A stretch of DNA of 64,000 nt from Nostoc sp. XA010 (GTDB lineage: Bacteria; Cyanobacteriota; Cyanobacteriia; Cyanobacteriales; Nostocaceae): NCBI RefSeq assembly GCF_020829625.1, contig NZ_JAIVFX010000009.1:1-64000 (forward strand). Direction: 5' to 3'. How positions within the stretch are numbered: the stretch's first letter is position 1; each line of letters begins with the position of its first letter. The notes below the pieces were generated by a model. That model saw nothing but the letters and a program-made list of their open reading frames with translations, was not told the DNA's origin and searched no databases. The position numbers and the translations under genes were made by a program. This document shows, piece after piece, positions 37,903 through 47,932 of the stretch.

Positions 37903-40900
37903 ATGAGTCAATCCAATCGTTCCTTTGCTCAAAGTTATCCTAGCTGTTCTACTGTTGCAGAACTCTTACGTTTGAGAAGTTCTACCCAACCAACTCGAGA
38001 TGCTTTCACCTTTTTGTTAGATGGGGAAACAGAACAATCAACCCTGACCTATCAAGAATTAGATCAGCTAGCGCGTCGAGTTGCGGCTCGGTTACAAGCA
38101 TTGGGTTTAAAAGGTGAACGAGCTTTACTGCTTTATCCTGCTGGATTGGATTTTTTAATTGCCTTTTTCGGTTGTTTATATGCAGGAGTTGTGGCGGTTA
38201 CTGCATATCCTCCCAGAAATCAACGCAACACACCAAGAATAAAGGCAATTGCCATAGATGCACAAGCTGCGATCGCTCTGACAACTACGGAAATTTTGTC
38301 AACAGTGCAGCCTCTAATAACAGAAAAGAGTGATCTGGGATCATTGCAGTGGCTGACTACTGATAATCTGGCACAGGGAATAGAAGAAAGTTGGCAAAAA
38401 CCCGATATTGATATAGATACCTTAGCTTTTCTGCAATATACCTCCGGTTCTACAGGCACACCCAAGGGTGTAATGATTAGTCATGGAAACCTACTGCACA
38501 ATGCTCAGACAACTTGCCAATTTATGGAGCATTCCGCAGAAAGTAAATTCGTGACGTGGCTGCCGATGTACCATGATATGGGTCTAATTGGTGGCATCTT
38601 GCAACCTTTGTATGGGGGTTTTCCTTGCATTATCATGCCTCCAACTTCCTTTCTCCAACGTCCATATCGTTGGTTGCAGGCAATTTCCATATATCAAGGG
38701 ACAACAAGTGGAGGCCCAAATTTTGCCTATAAGTTATGTACTCAAAAAATCACTCCAGAACAAAAAGCAACTCTTGACCTGAGTAGCTGGAGTGTAGCAT
38801 TTAATGGTGCTGAACCGATTCGTTACGATACCTTAGAGCGTTTTGCAGAAGCGTTTGCAGAGTGTGGTTTCCGTAGGGAGGCTTTTTATCCATGTTACGG
38901 AATGGCTGAAACAACCCTAATGGTATCAGGCGTAGATAAAGCTACCTCACCGCGAGTGAAAGCGATTCAGAAATCTGCATTAGAATCTAATCAAGTTGTT
39001 GCATCATCGCTTACGGATGAGAATCTATATCATTTTGTGAGTTGCGGTCGAGTCATACCAGAACAGAAGGTAGTTATTACTAATCCAGAAACACTTAAGA
39101 CTTGTCAACCTGATGAAATTGGAGAAATTTGGGTATCTGGATTGAGTGTTGGTCAAGGCTATTGGAATCGTTCTCAAGAGACAGAAGAGACATTCCGTGC
39201 TTATTTATCAGATACAAGAGAAGGGCCTTTCCTGCGGACGGGAGATTTAGGTTTTTTGCAGGATGGAGAGCTTTTTATTACAGGTAGAGCTAAAGATTTA
39301 ATAATCATTCGAGGCCGCAATCTTTACCCACAGGATATAGAATTAACCGCCGAACATAGTCATCCATCCTTGCGTACTGGTGCTAATGCAGCATTTACAG
39401 TTGAAGTTGATAATGAAGAAAAGCTAGTAATTGTACAAGAATTAGAGTTTCGCGCCAAACCTAATTTAGAAGAAGTAGTTAATGCAATTCGCCAAGCGGT
39501 GACTGAAGAGTATGAGGTACAAGTTTATGCAGTGGTTTTAATTAAACCAGGTAGTATCCCGAAAACTTCCAGTGGTAAGATTCAGCGACGTGCAACTCGC
39601 GCTCAATTCCAGAATGGCGAACTAAATATAGTTGAAAGTAACATTATTAAAATTAGCGATATCACCCAAAATGAAACTCATTTACAACGTTCTGAACTTT
39701 TAGCACTTTCTCCAAGGGAATGTCAAACGACTCTAGAAGCATACATAATTGAACTCTTGGCAAGAGTATTTTCAGTTATATCAGATGATATTAATCCTCA
39801 AGAACCATTAACTACGATAGGACTTGACTCTTTAAAAGTATTTGAAATAAAGAATCGGATTGAAGTTGACTTAGAAGTAGATATATCCGTAGCAGACTTC
39901 TTTGAAGGGATGAGTGTGCGATCGCTCCTCACCAAGATCCTTGCTCAAATGACGACAGATGGACTACCGTCACTATCGCTTACCCAACAACAAATCAATA
40001 CATCTATTCATCCTCTATCCTTTGCCCAACAGGGGTTATGGTTTATCAATCAACTGACTCCCCATACTCCTACATATAATATTCCTATAATTATTAACCT
40101 CCAAGGTTGTGTTAACTTAGCAGTCTTACAGGACAGCCTTAACGAAATTATTAGACGACATGAAGTCTTACGTACAAGCTTTACAGTGGTTGATGGACAA
40201 CCAGTACAAGTTATCAATCAAGCTATACCTTTAACTTTGGCGGTTGAAGATTTACGTATACTATCCGAAAGTGAACGCACTCTAGCAGCACAACGTTTAG
40301 CTATTGAGTTAGCACAGCAATCTTTTGACTTATCTGCTCAATCGCTTTTGCGTGCTAAAATTTTACAGTTAACTGATAAAAATTATCATTTGATTGTCAC
40401 TCTGCATCATATAATTGCGGATGGTTGGTCTATAGGAGTTTTGATCAAAGAACTAGCTGCAATATATGAAGCATTTTCTATTGGTAAACTCTCCCCACTT
40501 AGTGAAATACCCATTCAGTATAGAGATTTTGTCAACTGGCAACACAAATCGATTGATTCCAAACCCCTTCAATCTTCACTCACCTATTGGAAACAAAAGT
40601 TGGAGGGTGAACTTCCTGTACTAAACTTACCAACTGACCGTCCGCGTAGAAGCTTTGCTTATTGTCATCAGACATCGCCTATTGAAACATTTAAAGGCGC
40701 TCAAGCCAAATTAGTTCTTTCCCAAACACTGACAAAAGAATTGAAAAATTTGAGCCGTCAGCAGGGAGTAACTTTGTTTATGACCTTGCTTACAGCCTTC
40801 AAAATCTTGCTCTATCGCTACACAGGTCAGGCTGATATTATAGTTGGTTCGCCGATAGCTAATCGTAACAGAGCAGAAATTGAATCATTAATAGGATTAT

Positions 40901-43239
40901 TTGTCAATGTTTTGGTATTGCGTACAGATTTATCTGGCGATCTGAGTTTTCAGGAGTTGTTAGCACGGGTGAAGTCAACGGCTTTAGAAGCCTACATACA
41001 TCAAGACTTACCTTTTGAAAAGTTAGTAGAGGAATTACAGCCAAGCAGAGACTTGAGCTACAATCCACTATTTCAGGTAATGTTCGTTCTCCAGAATTTG
41101 CCAAAACCCAATCTAAATCTAACGGATGTGTCAGTTAGTTATGAGGAAGGTTACAACGGCACATCTAAGTTTGATTTGACGTTGTTTATGGAGGATTGCG
41201 AGGGAGGGTTAATTGCAACTTGCGAGTACAACACGGATTTATTTAATGCAGATAGCATTAACCGGATGCTGGGACACTTCCAGACTTTGTTAGAAAGCAT
41301 AGTTAGCAATCCTGAACAATGTATTTCACAATTGCAACTATTAACACCATCGGAAATCCAACAGTTATTAATTCGCTGGAATGATACCAAAACAGATTAT
41401 CCACAACATAAGTGCATTCATCAGTTCTTTGAAGAACAAGTAGAAAAAACCCCAGATGCTGTTGCAGTCGCCTTTGAAAACCAAAAATTAACCTACCAGG
41501 AGTTGAACAACCGCGCCAATCAACTAGCACGATACTTGCACAAACTAAGCGTAAAGCCAGAAGACATTGTAGGTGTCTGCATGAAGCGCAGTCCAGAAAT
41601 GGCGATCGCATTGTTGGCGATCCTGAAAGCAGGCGGAGCTTACGTACCCCTAGATCCAACTTATCCTCAGGAACGCTTGGCTTTCATGCTAGAAGACAGT
41701 CAAGCAAAGGTACTGCTGACTCAAGGCGATCTAATTGAGTTGCTTGCTCAACCCAATGTATCTATAGTCTGTATCGATAGAGATTCAGAATTACTTAGCC
41801 AACAGAGTAAAGAAAATCTGTTGAGTGAAGTAAAACCCAATAACTTAGCTTATGTAATCTATACTTCCGGTTCTACTGGTGTACCAAAAGGCGTTGCTAT
41901 AGAACATCAAAGTTGTGTTGCTTTATTAACATGGTCAAGAGAGGTGTTTACAGATGATGACCTTGTAGGAGTTTTAGCATCAACCTCTATTTGCTTTGAT
42001 TTATCAGTATTTGAACTCTTTGTTACCCTGAGTTGGGGTGGTAGAGTAATTCTCGTAGAGAATGCTTTGCATTTACTCTCTTTGAATGAAGAAGTCAGCT
42101 TAATTAATACAGTTCCCAGCATCATTGCAGAATTACTGCGAGTAAATGGTTTACCAACTTCCGTCAGAACAGTTAATCTTGCTGGCGAACCTCTGCAAAA
42201 TCAACTCGTACAGCAAATTTATCAAAATCATCATATTCAAAACGTTTTGAATCTTTATGGCCCTTCTGAAGATACCACTTATTCTACATTTGCTCGAGTA
42301 AATAGAGACAGCAATGTAACTATTGGTCGTCCCATCACCAACACACAAATTTATCTGCTAGATACTCATTTACAGCCAGTACCAATTGGTGTTCCAGGCG
42401 AAATTTATATTGGTGGTGCTGGATTAGCAAGAGGATATTTAAACCGACCAGAGTTAACAAAAGAACTGTTTATATCTAACCCACTTAGTCATGAACTTGA
42501 CTCGCGATTATATAAAACTGGAGATTTAGCCCGTTATTTACCAGATGGAAATTTAGAATATTTAGGGCGAGCCGATAGTCAGGTCAAGATGAGAGGATTT
42601 CGGATTGAACTAGGTGAGATAGAGAATGCTCTGCTCAAGCATCCAGGAGTGCAGGAAATTGTTGTTTTGGTGCGAGAAGATAAGCAAAGCAATCAGCAAT
42701 TAGTGGCTTACGTAGTGGCTTTCCCAGACCAAATACCTACAATTAAGGAACTGCGAAAGTATCTCAAAGAATTGTTACCTGATTACATGATTCCTGGTGT
42801 TTTCATCTTCCTAGATACCTTACCACTGTTGCCTAATGGCAAAGTTGACCGCAAAGCTTTACCTGTACCTGATAGCTTACGCCCAACACTAACGACAAAT
42901 TATCAAGTTCCCAATTCTGAAATGGAACAGCAGATAGCAAAGCTTTGGCAACAAGTGCTGCATCTAGATAAAGTAGGGATTCATGATAATTTCTTTGACC
43001 TTGGCGGTCATTCACTACTGATGCTGCAAGTAAATCATAAACTGCGTACAACTTTGCAGCGAGATATATCAGTAGTGACAATGTTTCAAAATCCAACTAT
43101 TTACTCACTAGCGCAATATTTAAGTCAAGATCGACAACTTTCTTTTACAGGAACACGCGATCGCGCGAATAAGCAAATTGAGGCTATCAATCGTCAAAAG
43201 CAATTATTGAGCAAACAAGGTAGAAAGAATTATGGTTAG
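37903..43239 (+). CDS. FAAL-ACP-C-A-PCP lipopeptide-initiating NRPS
   Basis: The first enzyme of the cluster has about 1778 residues. Domains in order: fatty-acyl-AMP ligase (about 1-590; YTSGSTGTPKG, PMYHDMGLIGG, YGMAETTL), acyl carrier protein (Ser in TIGLDSLKVFEI), condensation domain (HHIIADG, about nt 40408), adenylation domain (YTSGSTGVPKG, RLYKTGD, NGKVDRKAL) and peptidyl carrier protein (DLGGHSLLML). The FAAL loads a fatty acid straight onto the ACP, and C joins it to one amino acid. The code residues read D-L-F-N-N-A-L-T-Y-K, the alanine-type code I recall from the microcystin McyA second module. The ATG at 37903 is chosen over a TTG at 37888. It overlaps the next gene by 8 bases. 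Confidence 0.93.
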   Translation: MSQSNRSFAQSYPSCSTVAELLRLRSSTQPTRDAFTFLLDGETEQSTLTYQELDQLARRVAARLQALGLKGERALLLYPAGLDFLIAFFGCLYAGVVAVTAYPPRNQRNTPRIKAIAIDAQAAIALTTTEILSTVQPLITEKSDLGSLQWLTTDNLAQGIEESWQKPDIDIDTLAFLQYTSGSTGTPKGVMISHGNLLHNAQTTCQFMEHSAESKFVTWLPMYHDMGLIGGILQPLYGGFPCIIMPPTSFLQRPYRWLQAISIYQGTTSGGPNFAYKLCTQKITPEQKATLDLSSWSVAFNGAEPIRYDTLERFAEAFAECGFRREAFYPCYGMAETTLMVSGVDKATSPRVKAIQKSALESNQVVASSLTDENLYHFVSCGRVIPEQKVVITNPETLKTCQPDEIGEIWVSGLSVGQGYWNRSQETEETFRAYLSDTREGPFLRTGDLGFLQDGELFITGRAKDLIIIRGRNLYPQDIELTAEHSHPSLRTGANAAFTVEVDNEEKLVIVQELEFRAKPNLEEVVNAIRQAVTEEYEVQVYAVVLIKPGSIPKTSSGKIQRRATRAQFQNGELNIVESNIIKISDITQNETHLQRSELLALSPRECQTTLEAYIIELLARVFSVISDDINPQEPLTTIGLDSLKVFEIKNRIEVDLEVDISVADFFEGMSVRSLLTKILAQMTTDGLPSLSLTQQQINTSIHPLSFAQQGLWFINQLTPHTPTYNIPIIINLQGCVNLAVLQDSLNEIIRRHEVLRTSFTVVDGQPVQVINQAIPLTLAVEDLRILSESERTLAAQRLAIELAQQSFDLSAQSLLRAKILQLTDKNYHLIVTLHHIIADGWSIGVLIKELAAIYEAFSIGKLSPLSEIPIQYRDFVNWQHKSIDSKPLQSSLTYWKQKLEGELPVLNLPTDRPRRSFAYCHQTSPIETFKGAQAKLVLSQTLTKELKNLSRQQGVTLFMTLLTAFKILLYRYTGQADIIVGSPIANRNRAEIESLIGLFVNVLVLRTDLSGDLSFQELLARVKSTALEAYIHQDLPFEKLVEELQPSRDLSYNPLFQVMFVLQNLPKPNLNLTDVSVSYEEGYNGTSKFDLTLFMEDCEGGLIATCEYNTDLFNADSINRMLGHFQTLLESIVSNPEQCISQLQLLTPSEIQQLLIRWNDTKTDYPQHKCIHQFFEEQVEKTPDAVAVAFENQKLTYQELNNRANQLARYLHKLSVKPEDIVGVCMKRSPEMAIALLAILKAGGAYVPLDPTYPQERLAFMLEDSQAKVLLTQGDLIELLAQPNVSIVCIDRDSELLSQQSKENLLSEVKPNNLAYVIYTSGSTGVPKGVAIEHQSCVALLTWSREVFTDDDLVGVLASTSICFDLSVFELFVTLSWGGRVILVENALHLLSLNEEVSLINTVPSIIAELLRVNGLPTSVRTVNLAGEPLQNQLVQQIYQNHHIQNVLNLYGPSEDTTYSTFARVNRDSNVTIGRPITNTQIYLLDTHLQPVPIGVPGEIYIGGAGLARGYLNRPELTKELFISNPLSHELDSRLYKTGDLARYLPDGNLEYLGRADSQVKMRGFRIELGEIENALLKHPGVQEIVVLVREDKQSNQQLVAYVVAFPDQIPTIKELRKYLKELLPDYMIPGVFIFLDTLPLLPNGKVDRKALPVPDSLRPTLTTNYQVPNSEMEQQIAKLWQQVLHLDKVGIHDNFFDLGGHSLLMLQVNHKLRTTLQRDISVVTMFQNPTIYSLAQYLSQDRQLSFTGTRDRANKQIEAINRQKQLLSKQGRKNYG

Positions 43240-46200
43240 CACTATACATAATGATGCTCTAGAAGGAATCGCCATAGTTGGTATGTCAGGGCGTTTTCCT
43301 GGTGCTAAAAATCTCGAAGAATTTTGGCAGAATTTACGAAATGGGATAGAGTCGATTTCCACTTTCACCGATGAAGAGATGATATCGGCTGGGATAAGCC
43401 CGGCGATTCTAGGCGATCGCAATTATGTAAAAGCTAGTGCCATCTTAGAAGGTATTGATTTATTTGATGCGGCATTTTTTAGTTTTAATCATAGAGAAGC
43501 AGAGGTTACTGACCCCCAACACCGTCTTTTTTTAGAGTGTGCTTGGGAAGCGTTGGAAAATGCTGGCTATGATTCTCATAGATATACAAGTCGGATTGGA
43601 GTTTATGCTGGTGCGAGCTTCAATAACTATTATTCTTTGGATATCAACCGCGATCGCATGGGTTCAGCCCAATGCTACCAAACCTTAATAGGTAACGATA
43701 AAGATTTCCTCACAACTCGTGTTTCTTATAAATTAAATCTCACAGGCCCAAGTATTACAGTCCAAACAGCCTGCTCCACCTCATTAGTTGCAACCACACT
43801 TGCTTGTCAAAGTTTACTGAACTACCAATGTGATATGGCTTTGGCTGGTGGGGTTTCTATACATGTTCCCCAAAAAACAGGTTATTTATACGAGCAGGGA
43901 GGAACGCTCTCTCCTGATGGTCATTGTCGTGCTTTTGATGCTAAAGCGCAGGGAACAACTATTGGTAATGGTGTAGGTGTTGTGGTTCTCAAGCGATTGA
44001 GTGACGCTTTAGCAGATGGTGATTGCATTCATGCTGTCATTAAAGGTTCAGCTATCAATAATGATGGTTCGTTTAAAGTTGGCTACACAGCCCCTAGCGT
44101 GAATGGTCAAGCAGAGGTGATAGGCGAAGCAATGATGCTCGCAGGTGTTGAGCCGGAGACAATCAACTATATCGAAGCTCATGGTACTGGTACAACTTTG
44201 GGCGATCCCATTGAAATCGCCGCACTTTCTCAAGTATTTCGTAGCAGTAACAACAAGAAAGGCTTTTGTGCGATCGCGAAGCGTGCACATTGTGCAATCG
44301 GTTCAGTCAAAACAAATATCGGTCATTTAGATGCAGCATCTGGAATTGCTGGACTGATTAAAACTGTTTTGTCTTTGGAACACAAACAAATACCACCCAG
44401 CTTAAATTTTGAGCAGCCAAATCCCCAAATTGATTTTGCAAATAGTCCCTTTCACGTTAATACCAAGCTGACAGAATGGAAATCAGGGGACACACCTCGA
44501 TGTGCTGGTGTGAGTTCTTTGGGTATTGGTGGGACTAATGCTCATGTCATTCTAGAAGAAGCACCAGTGCAGGAACCTTCTAGCCCTTCTCGCCCTTGGC
44601 AATTGTTGCCACTTTCTGCCAAAACCGAATCGGCTCTAGAAACTGCAACAGAAAATCTGGCTAATTACCTCCAACAACATCCCGATGTGAACTTAGCGGA
44701 TGTTGCCCATACATTGCAACTGGGGCGTGCTGAATTTAATCATCGTCGCGTGATAGTGTGTCCAAATATCGAGGATGCAGCTAGCACCTTGCAACTACGA
44801 GATCCCCAAAGAACTTTCACTCGCTTAGGTGAAAGTGGCGTTCAAGAAGTGACTCCGCAGGAGTATCGTCTCGTCTTTATGTTCCCCGGACAGGGCGCTC
44901 AGTATGTAGATATGGGTAAAGAACTTTACCAAACTGAGCCAATTTTTCAACAACAGGTCGATTTGTGTTGTCAATTGCTGCAACCTCATTTAGGGCTAGA
45001 TTTGCGAACAGTTATTTATCCCAACGAATCTGAGTCAAAAGCCGCAGCCGAAAAACTGCAACAAACTGCCATCACCCAACCTGCATTATTTGTAGTTGAA
45101 TATGCCTTAGCTAAGTTGTGGATGTCTTGGGGAATTGCTCCTAGTGCGATGATTGGTCATAGCATTGGGGAATATGTCGCAGCTTGTCTTGCTGGTGTAT
45201 TCTTCCTAGAAGATGCTTTGGCTTTGGTTGCTATGCGTGGGCGACTGATGCAACAACTTCCCGCAGGCGCTATGCTCTCGGTTTCCCAATCAGAAGCAGA
45301 GATTAAAACTTTACTAAATGAAAATTTATCTTTAGCTGCTAATAATGCTCCTTCCTTATGTGTTGTTTCTGGAACCGATGAAGCTGTAGATACAATTGAT
45401 CAACAACTTACAGCATTAGGTGTAGAATCTCGCCGTCTGCATACTTCCCATGCCTTTCATTCGGCGATGATGGAACCAATCATGGAGCCATTTATCAAGG
45501 AAGTTAAAAAAGTCAAACTAAATCCTCCCCAACTTCCCTTTATCTCCAATATCACAGGAACCTGGATAACAGCCGAGCAAGCCACAGAGCCTAACTACTG
45601 GGCAAAACATCTACGGCAAACTGTGCAGTTTGCAGCAGGTATCTCTGCATTACAGCAAGAATCAAATCCTATTCTGCTAGAAGTGGGGCCAGGACGTAGC
45701 TTGTGTACTTTGGCGAAAAAACATTCTGATTCCGCAGGATTATGTTCATTACGCCATCCCCAGGAAAAGCAGTCAGATGTGGCGTTCTTACTGAACACAC
45801 TGGGCAAACTTTGGTTATATGGAGTACAGATAGATTGGTTGGGATTTTATTCCAACGAGCGTCGTTATCGTCTTCCCTTACCAACTTATCCCTTTGAGCG
45901 CCAGCGTTATTGGATTGAAGACTATAAACATAGGCAAAATAAGATTACTAAAGCTGCACCCGCATCATTTGGCAAAAAATCAGACGTTACAGACTGGCTT
46001 TATCTACCTTTGTGGAAGCAATCTCCACCTCTTATAGAACAGCCAGAATTGACGTTGCAGAAATCTAGCACTTTAGTTTTCACTAACGAGTTGAGCTTAA
46101 GTTCTCAGTTGGTAAGACAGCTAGAAACTGGCAATCAAGATGTAATTGTTGTCAGAGTGGGCACAAAGTTCACGAAGTTAAATGGTAATCAATACAGCAT

Positions 46201-47932
46201 CAATCCTAAACATAGTAGTGACTACGATCTTTTATTTCGGCAACTTGAGGCACAAAATAATCTACCAACAAAAATTGTTCATCTGTGGAGCATTAAGTCA
46301 AATAATTACACAGTTTCAGAATTAGAATGGCTAGAAGAAATTCAATCGCAAGGATTTTATAGTTTACTATTTATAGTTCAAGCTATAAGTAAATTAAATG
46401 CTTCAAAGAAATTACAAATTACGATTATTTCTAATAACATGCAAGCAGTGACGGGAGACGAGGATCTCTGTCCTGAAAAGGCTACTTTATTCGGAGCAAT
46501 TAAGGTTATCCCTCAAGAGTATTCCAATATCCGATGTCGGAACATTGATATTGTCATTCCCTTGCCAGGAAGTTCACAGGAGGATAAGCTAACAAATCTG
46601 ATCCTAGAAGAAATTATCAGTCCTGGTGCTGATTCCATAATTGCCTACCGTGGTAATCATCGATGGGTACAAACGTTTGAACCTATCCAATTAAATAAAT
46701 CTCAAAAAGAAGCACTACGATTAAGGGAAGAAGGAGTTTATCTCATTACAGGTGGTCTAGGAGGAATTGGACTTATATTAGCGGAATATCTAGCAAAAAC
46801 CGTCAAAGCTAAACTAGTCTTGATAGGACGTGCAGTAATTCCTCCCAGAGATGATTGGTCTGAATGGCTAAGGACTAATGATGAACAACATCCAATTAGC
46901 TGCAAGATTAAGAAGTTGCAGGATTTGGAGATGCTAGGTGCTGAGGTTTTGACAATCAGTGCTGATGTTGCCAACTTTGAACAAATGCAAGAAGTTCTGG
47001 TTCAAGCAGAATTACTATATGGTCAAATCAATGGTGTAATTCATGCTGCTGGAATAACTGAGGAAAAATCGTTTTCATTTATTGAACAGACCAGTAAAAT
47101 CGACTGTGAGCTTCAATTTACGCCAAAAGTATATGGATTATTAGTATTAAAAAATGTTTTAAACAATAAAAAACTTGATTTCTGTTTATTAATGTCTTCT
47201 TTATCTTCAGTTTTAGGAGGATTAGGATTTATTAGCTACGCTGCGGTTAATAGTTTTATGGATGCTTTTGTGCATCAACATAATAGAAGTAGTGCTACGT
47301 CGTGGACAAGTATTAATTGGGATGCTTGGCAAACTGTAAAAATAGAGCAGCAAAATCAATCATACTTTGCTACCGGACTGGCAGATTTGGCAATCAAACC
47401 AAACGAAGGTGTAGAAGTTTTCCAAAGAATTTTGAATTGTAGTCATAAGATCAATCAAGTTGTTGTATCTACCGCAGACCTACAAACCAGAATTAATCAA
47501 TGGGTAGATTTAGCTACTTTACCGGAAGAAACAGTTAGCCAAAAATCCAATTTATCACTTCATCCCAGACCTAACTTACAAAATTCTTATGTTGCTCCTA
47601 GAAATGAAACCGAGCAAAAGATAGCGGTTGTTTGGCAAGAACTAATTGGCACAGAAAAAGTCGGTGTTTACGATAACTTTTTCGAGTTGGGTGGTGATTC
47701 GCTTCTCATGGTGCAAGTACGGAGTAGGTTGCAAGCAGCTTTCAACTGTAATGTTTCTATAGCTGAGTTATTTGAATATCCTACCATTAGTAACTTATCA
47801 GAATATTTCAGCCGGCAAAATAATGAACAACCAGGCTTTGAGCAAGCACAAGACCGTGCCAAGAGGCAAGAAGCCGCAATTGAAGAAGAAATACAGTTGA
47901 TGAAGCAAAGAAGGAGATTATATGCACAATAA
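43232..47932 (+). CDS. type I PKS module: KS-AT-KR-ACP
   Basis: A 1566-residue single extension module. KS (about 1-440) has active Cys in TACSTSL and His in EAHGTGT and TNIGHLDAASG. AT (about 545-870) has GQGAQ, GHSIGEY and HAFH, a malonyl-type signature. KR (about 920-1400, including its structural half) has the TGGLGGIG cofactor loop and SYAAVN. ACP (about 1455-1530) has ELGGDSLLM. There is no DH or ER, so it should leave a beta-hydroxyl. The charged helical C-terminus (AKRQEAAIEEEIQLMKQRRRL) looks like a docking segment. Its last 11 bases overlap the next gene. Confidence 0.93.
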   Translation: MVSTIHNDALEGIAIVGMSGRFPGAKNLEEFWQNLRNGIESISTFTDEEMISAGISPAILGDRNYVKASAILEGIDLFDAAFFSFNHREAEVTDPQHRLFLECAWEALENAGYDSHRYTSRIGVYAGASFNNYYSLDINRDRMGSAQCYQTLIGNDKDFLTTRVSYKLNLTGPSITVQTACSTSLVATTLACQSLLNYQCDMALAGGVSIHVPQKTGYLYEQGGTLSPDGHCRAFDAKAQGTTIGNGVGVVVLKRLSDALADGDCIHAVIKGSAINNDGSFKVGYTAPSVNGQAEVIGEAMMLAGVEPETINYIEAHGTGTTLGDPIEIAALSQVFRSSNNKKGFCAIAKRAHCAIGSVKTNIGHLDAASGIAGLIKTVLSLEHKQIPPSLNFEQPNPQIDFANSPFHVNTKLTEWKSGDTPRCAGVSSLGIGGTNAHVILEEAPVQEPSSPSRPWQLLPLSAKTESALETATENLANYLQQHPDVNLADVAHTLQLGRAEFNHRRVIVCPNIEDAASTLQLRDPQRTFTRLGESGVQEVTPQEYRLVFMFPGQGAQYVDMGKELYQTEPIFQQQVDLCCQLLQPHLGLDLRTVIYPNESESKAAAEKLQQTAITQPALFVVEYALAKLWMSWGIAPSAMIGHSIGEYVAACLAGVFFLEDALALVAMRGRLMQQLPAGAMLSVSQSEAEIKTLLNENLSLAANNAPSLCVVSGTDEAVDTIDQQLTALGVESRRLHTSHAFHSAMMEPIMEPFIKEVKKVKLNPPQLPFISNITGTWITAEQATEPNYWAKHLRQTVQFAAGISALQQESNPILLEVGPGRSLCTLAKKHSDSAGLCSLRHPQEKQSDVAFLLNTLGKLWLYGVQIDWLGFYSNERRYRLPLPTYPFERQRYWIEDYKHRQNKITKAAPASFGKKSDVTDWLYLPLWKQSPPLIEQPELTLQKSSTLVFTNELSLSSQLVRQLETGNQDVIVVRVGTKFTKLNGNQYSINPKHSSDYDLLFRQLEAQNNLPTKIVHLWSIKSNNYTVSELEWLEEIQSQGFYSLLFIVQAISKLNASKKLQITIISNNMQAVTGDEDLCPEKATLFGAIKVIPQEYSNIRCRNIDIVIPLPGSSQEDKLTNLILEEIISPGADSIIAYRGNHRWVQTFEPIQLNKSQKEALRLREEGVYLITGGLGGIGLILAEYLAKTVKAKLVLIGRAVIPPRDDWSEWLRTNDEQHPISCKIKKLQDLEMLGAEVLTISADVANFEQMQEVLVQAELLYGQINGVIHAAGITEEKSFSFIEQTSKIDCELQFTPKVYGLLVLKNVLNNKKLDFCLLMSSLSSVLGGLGFISYAAVNSFMDAFVHQHNRSSATSWTSINWDAWQTVKIEQQNQSYFATGLADLAIKPNEGVEVFQRILNCSHKINQVVVSTADLQTRINQWVDLATLPEETVSQKSNLSLHPRPNLQNSYVAPRNETEQKIAVVWQELIGTEKVGVYDNFFELGGDSLLMVQVRSRLQAAFNCNVSIAELFEYPTISNLSEYFSRQNNEQPGFEQAQDRAKRQEAAIEEEIQLMKQRRRLYAQ

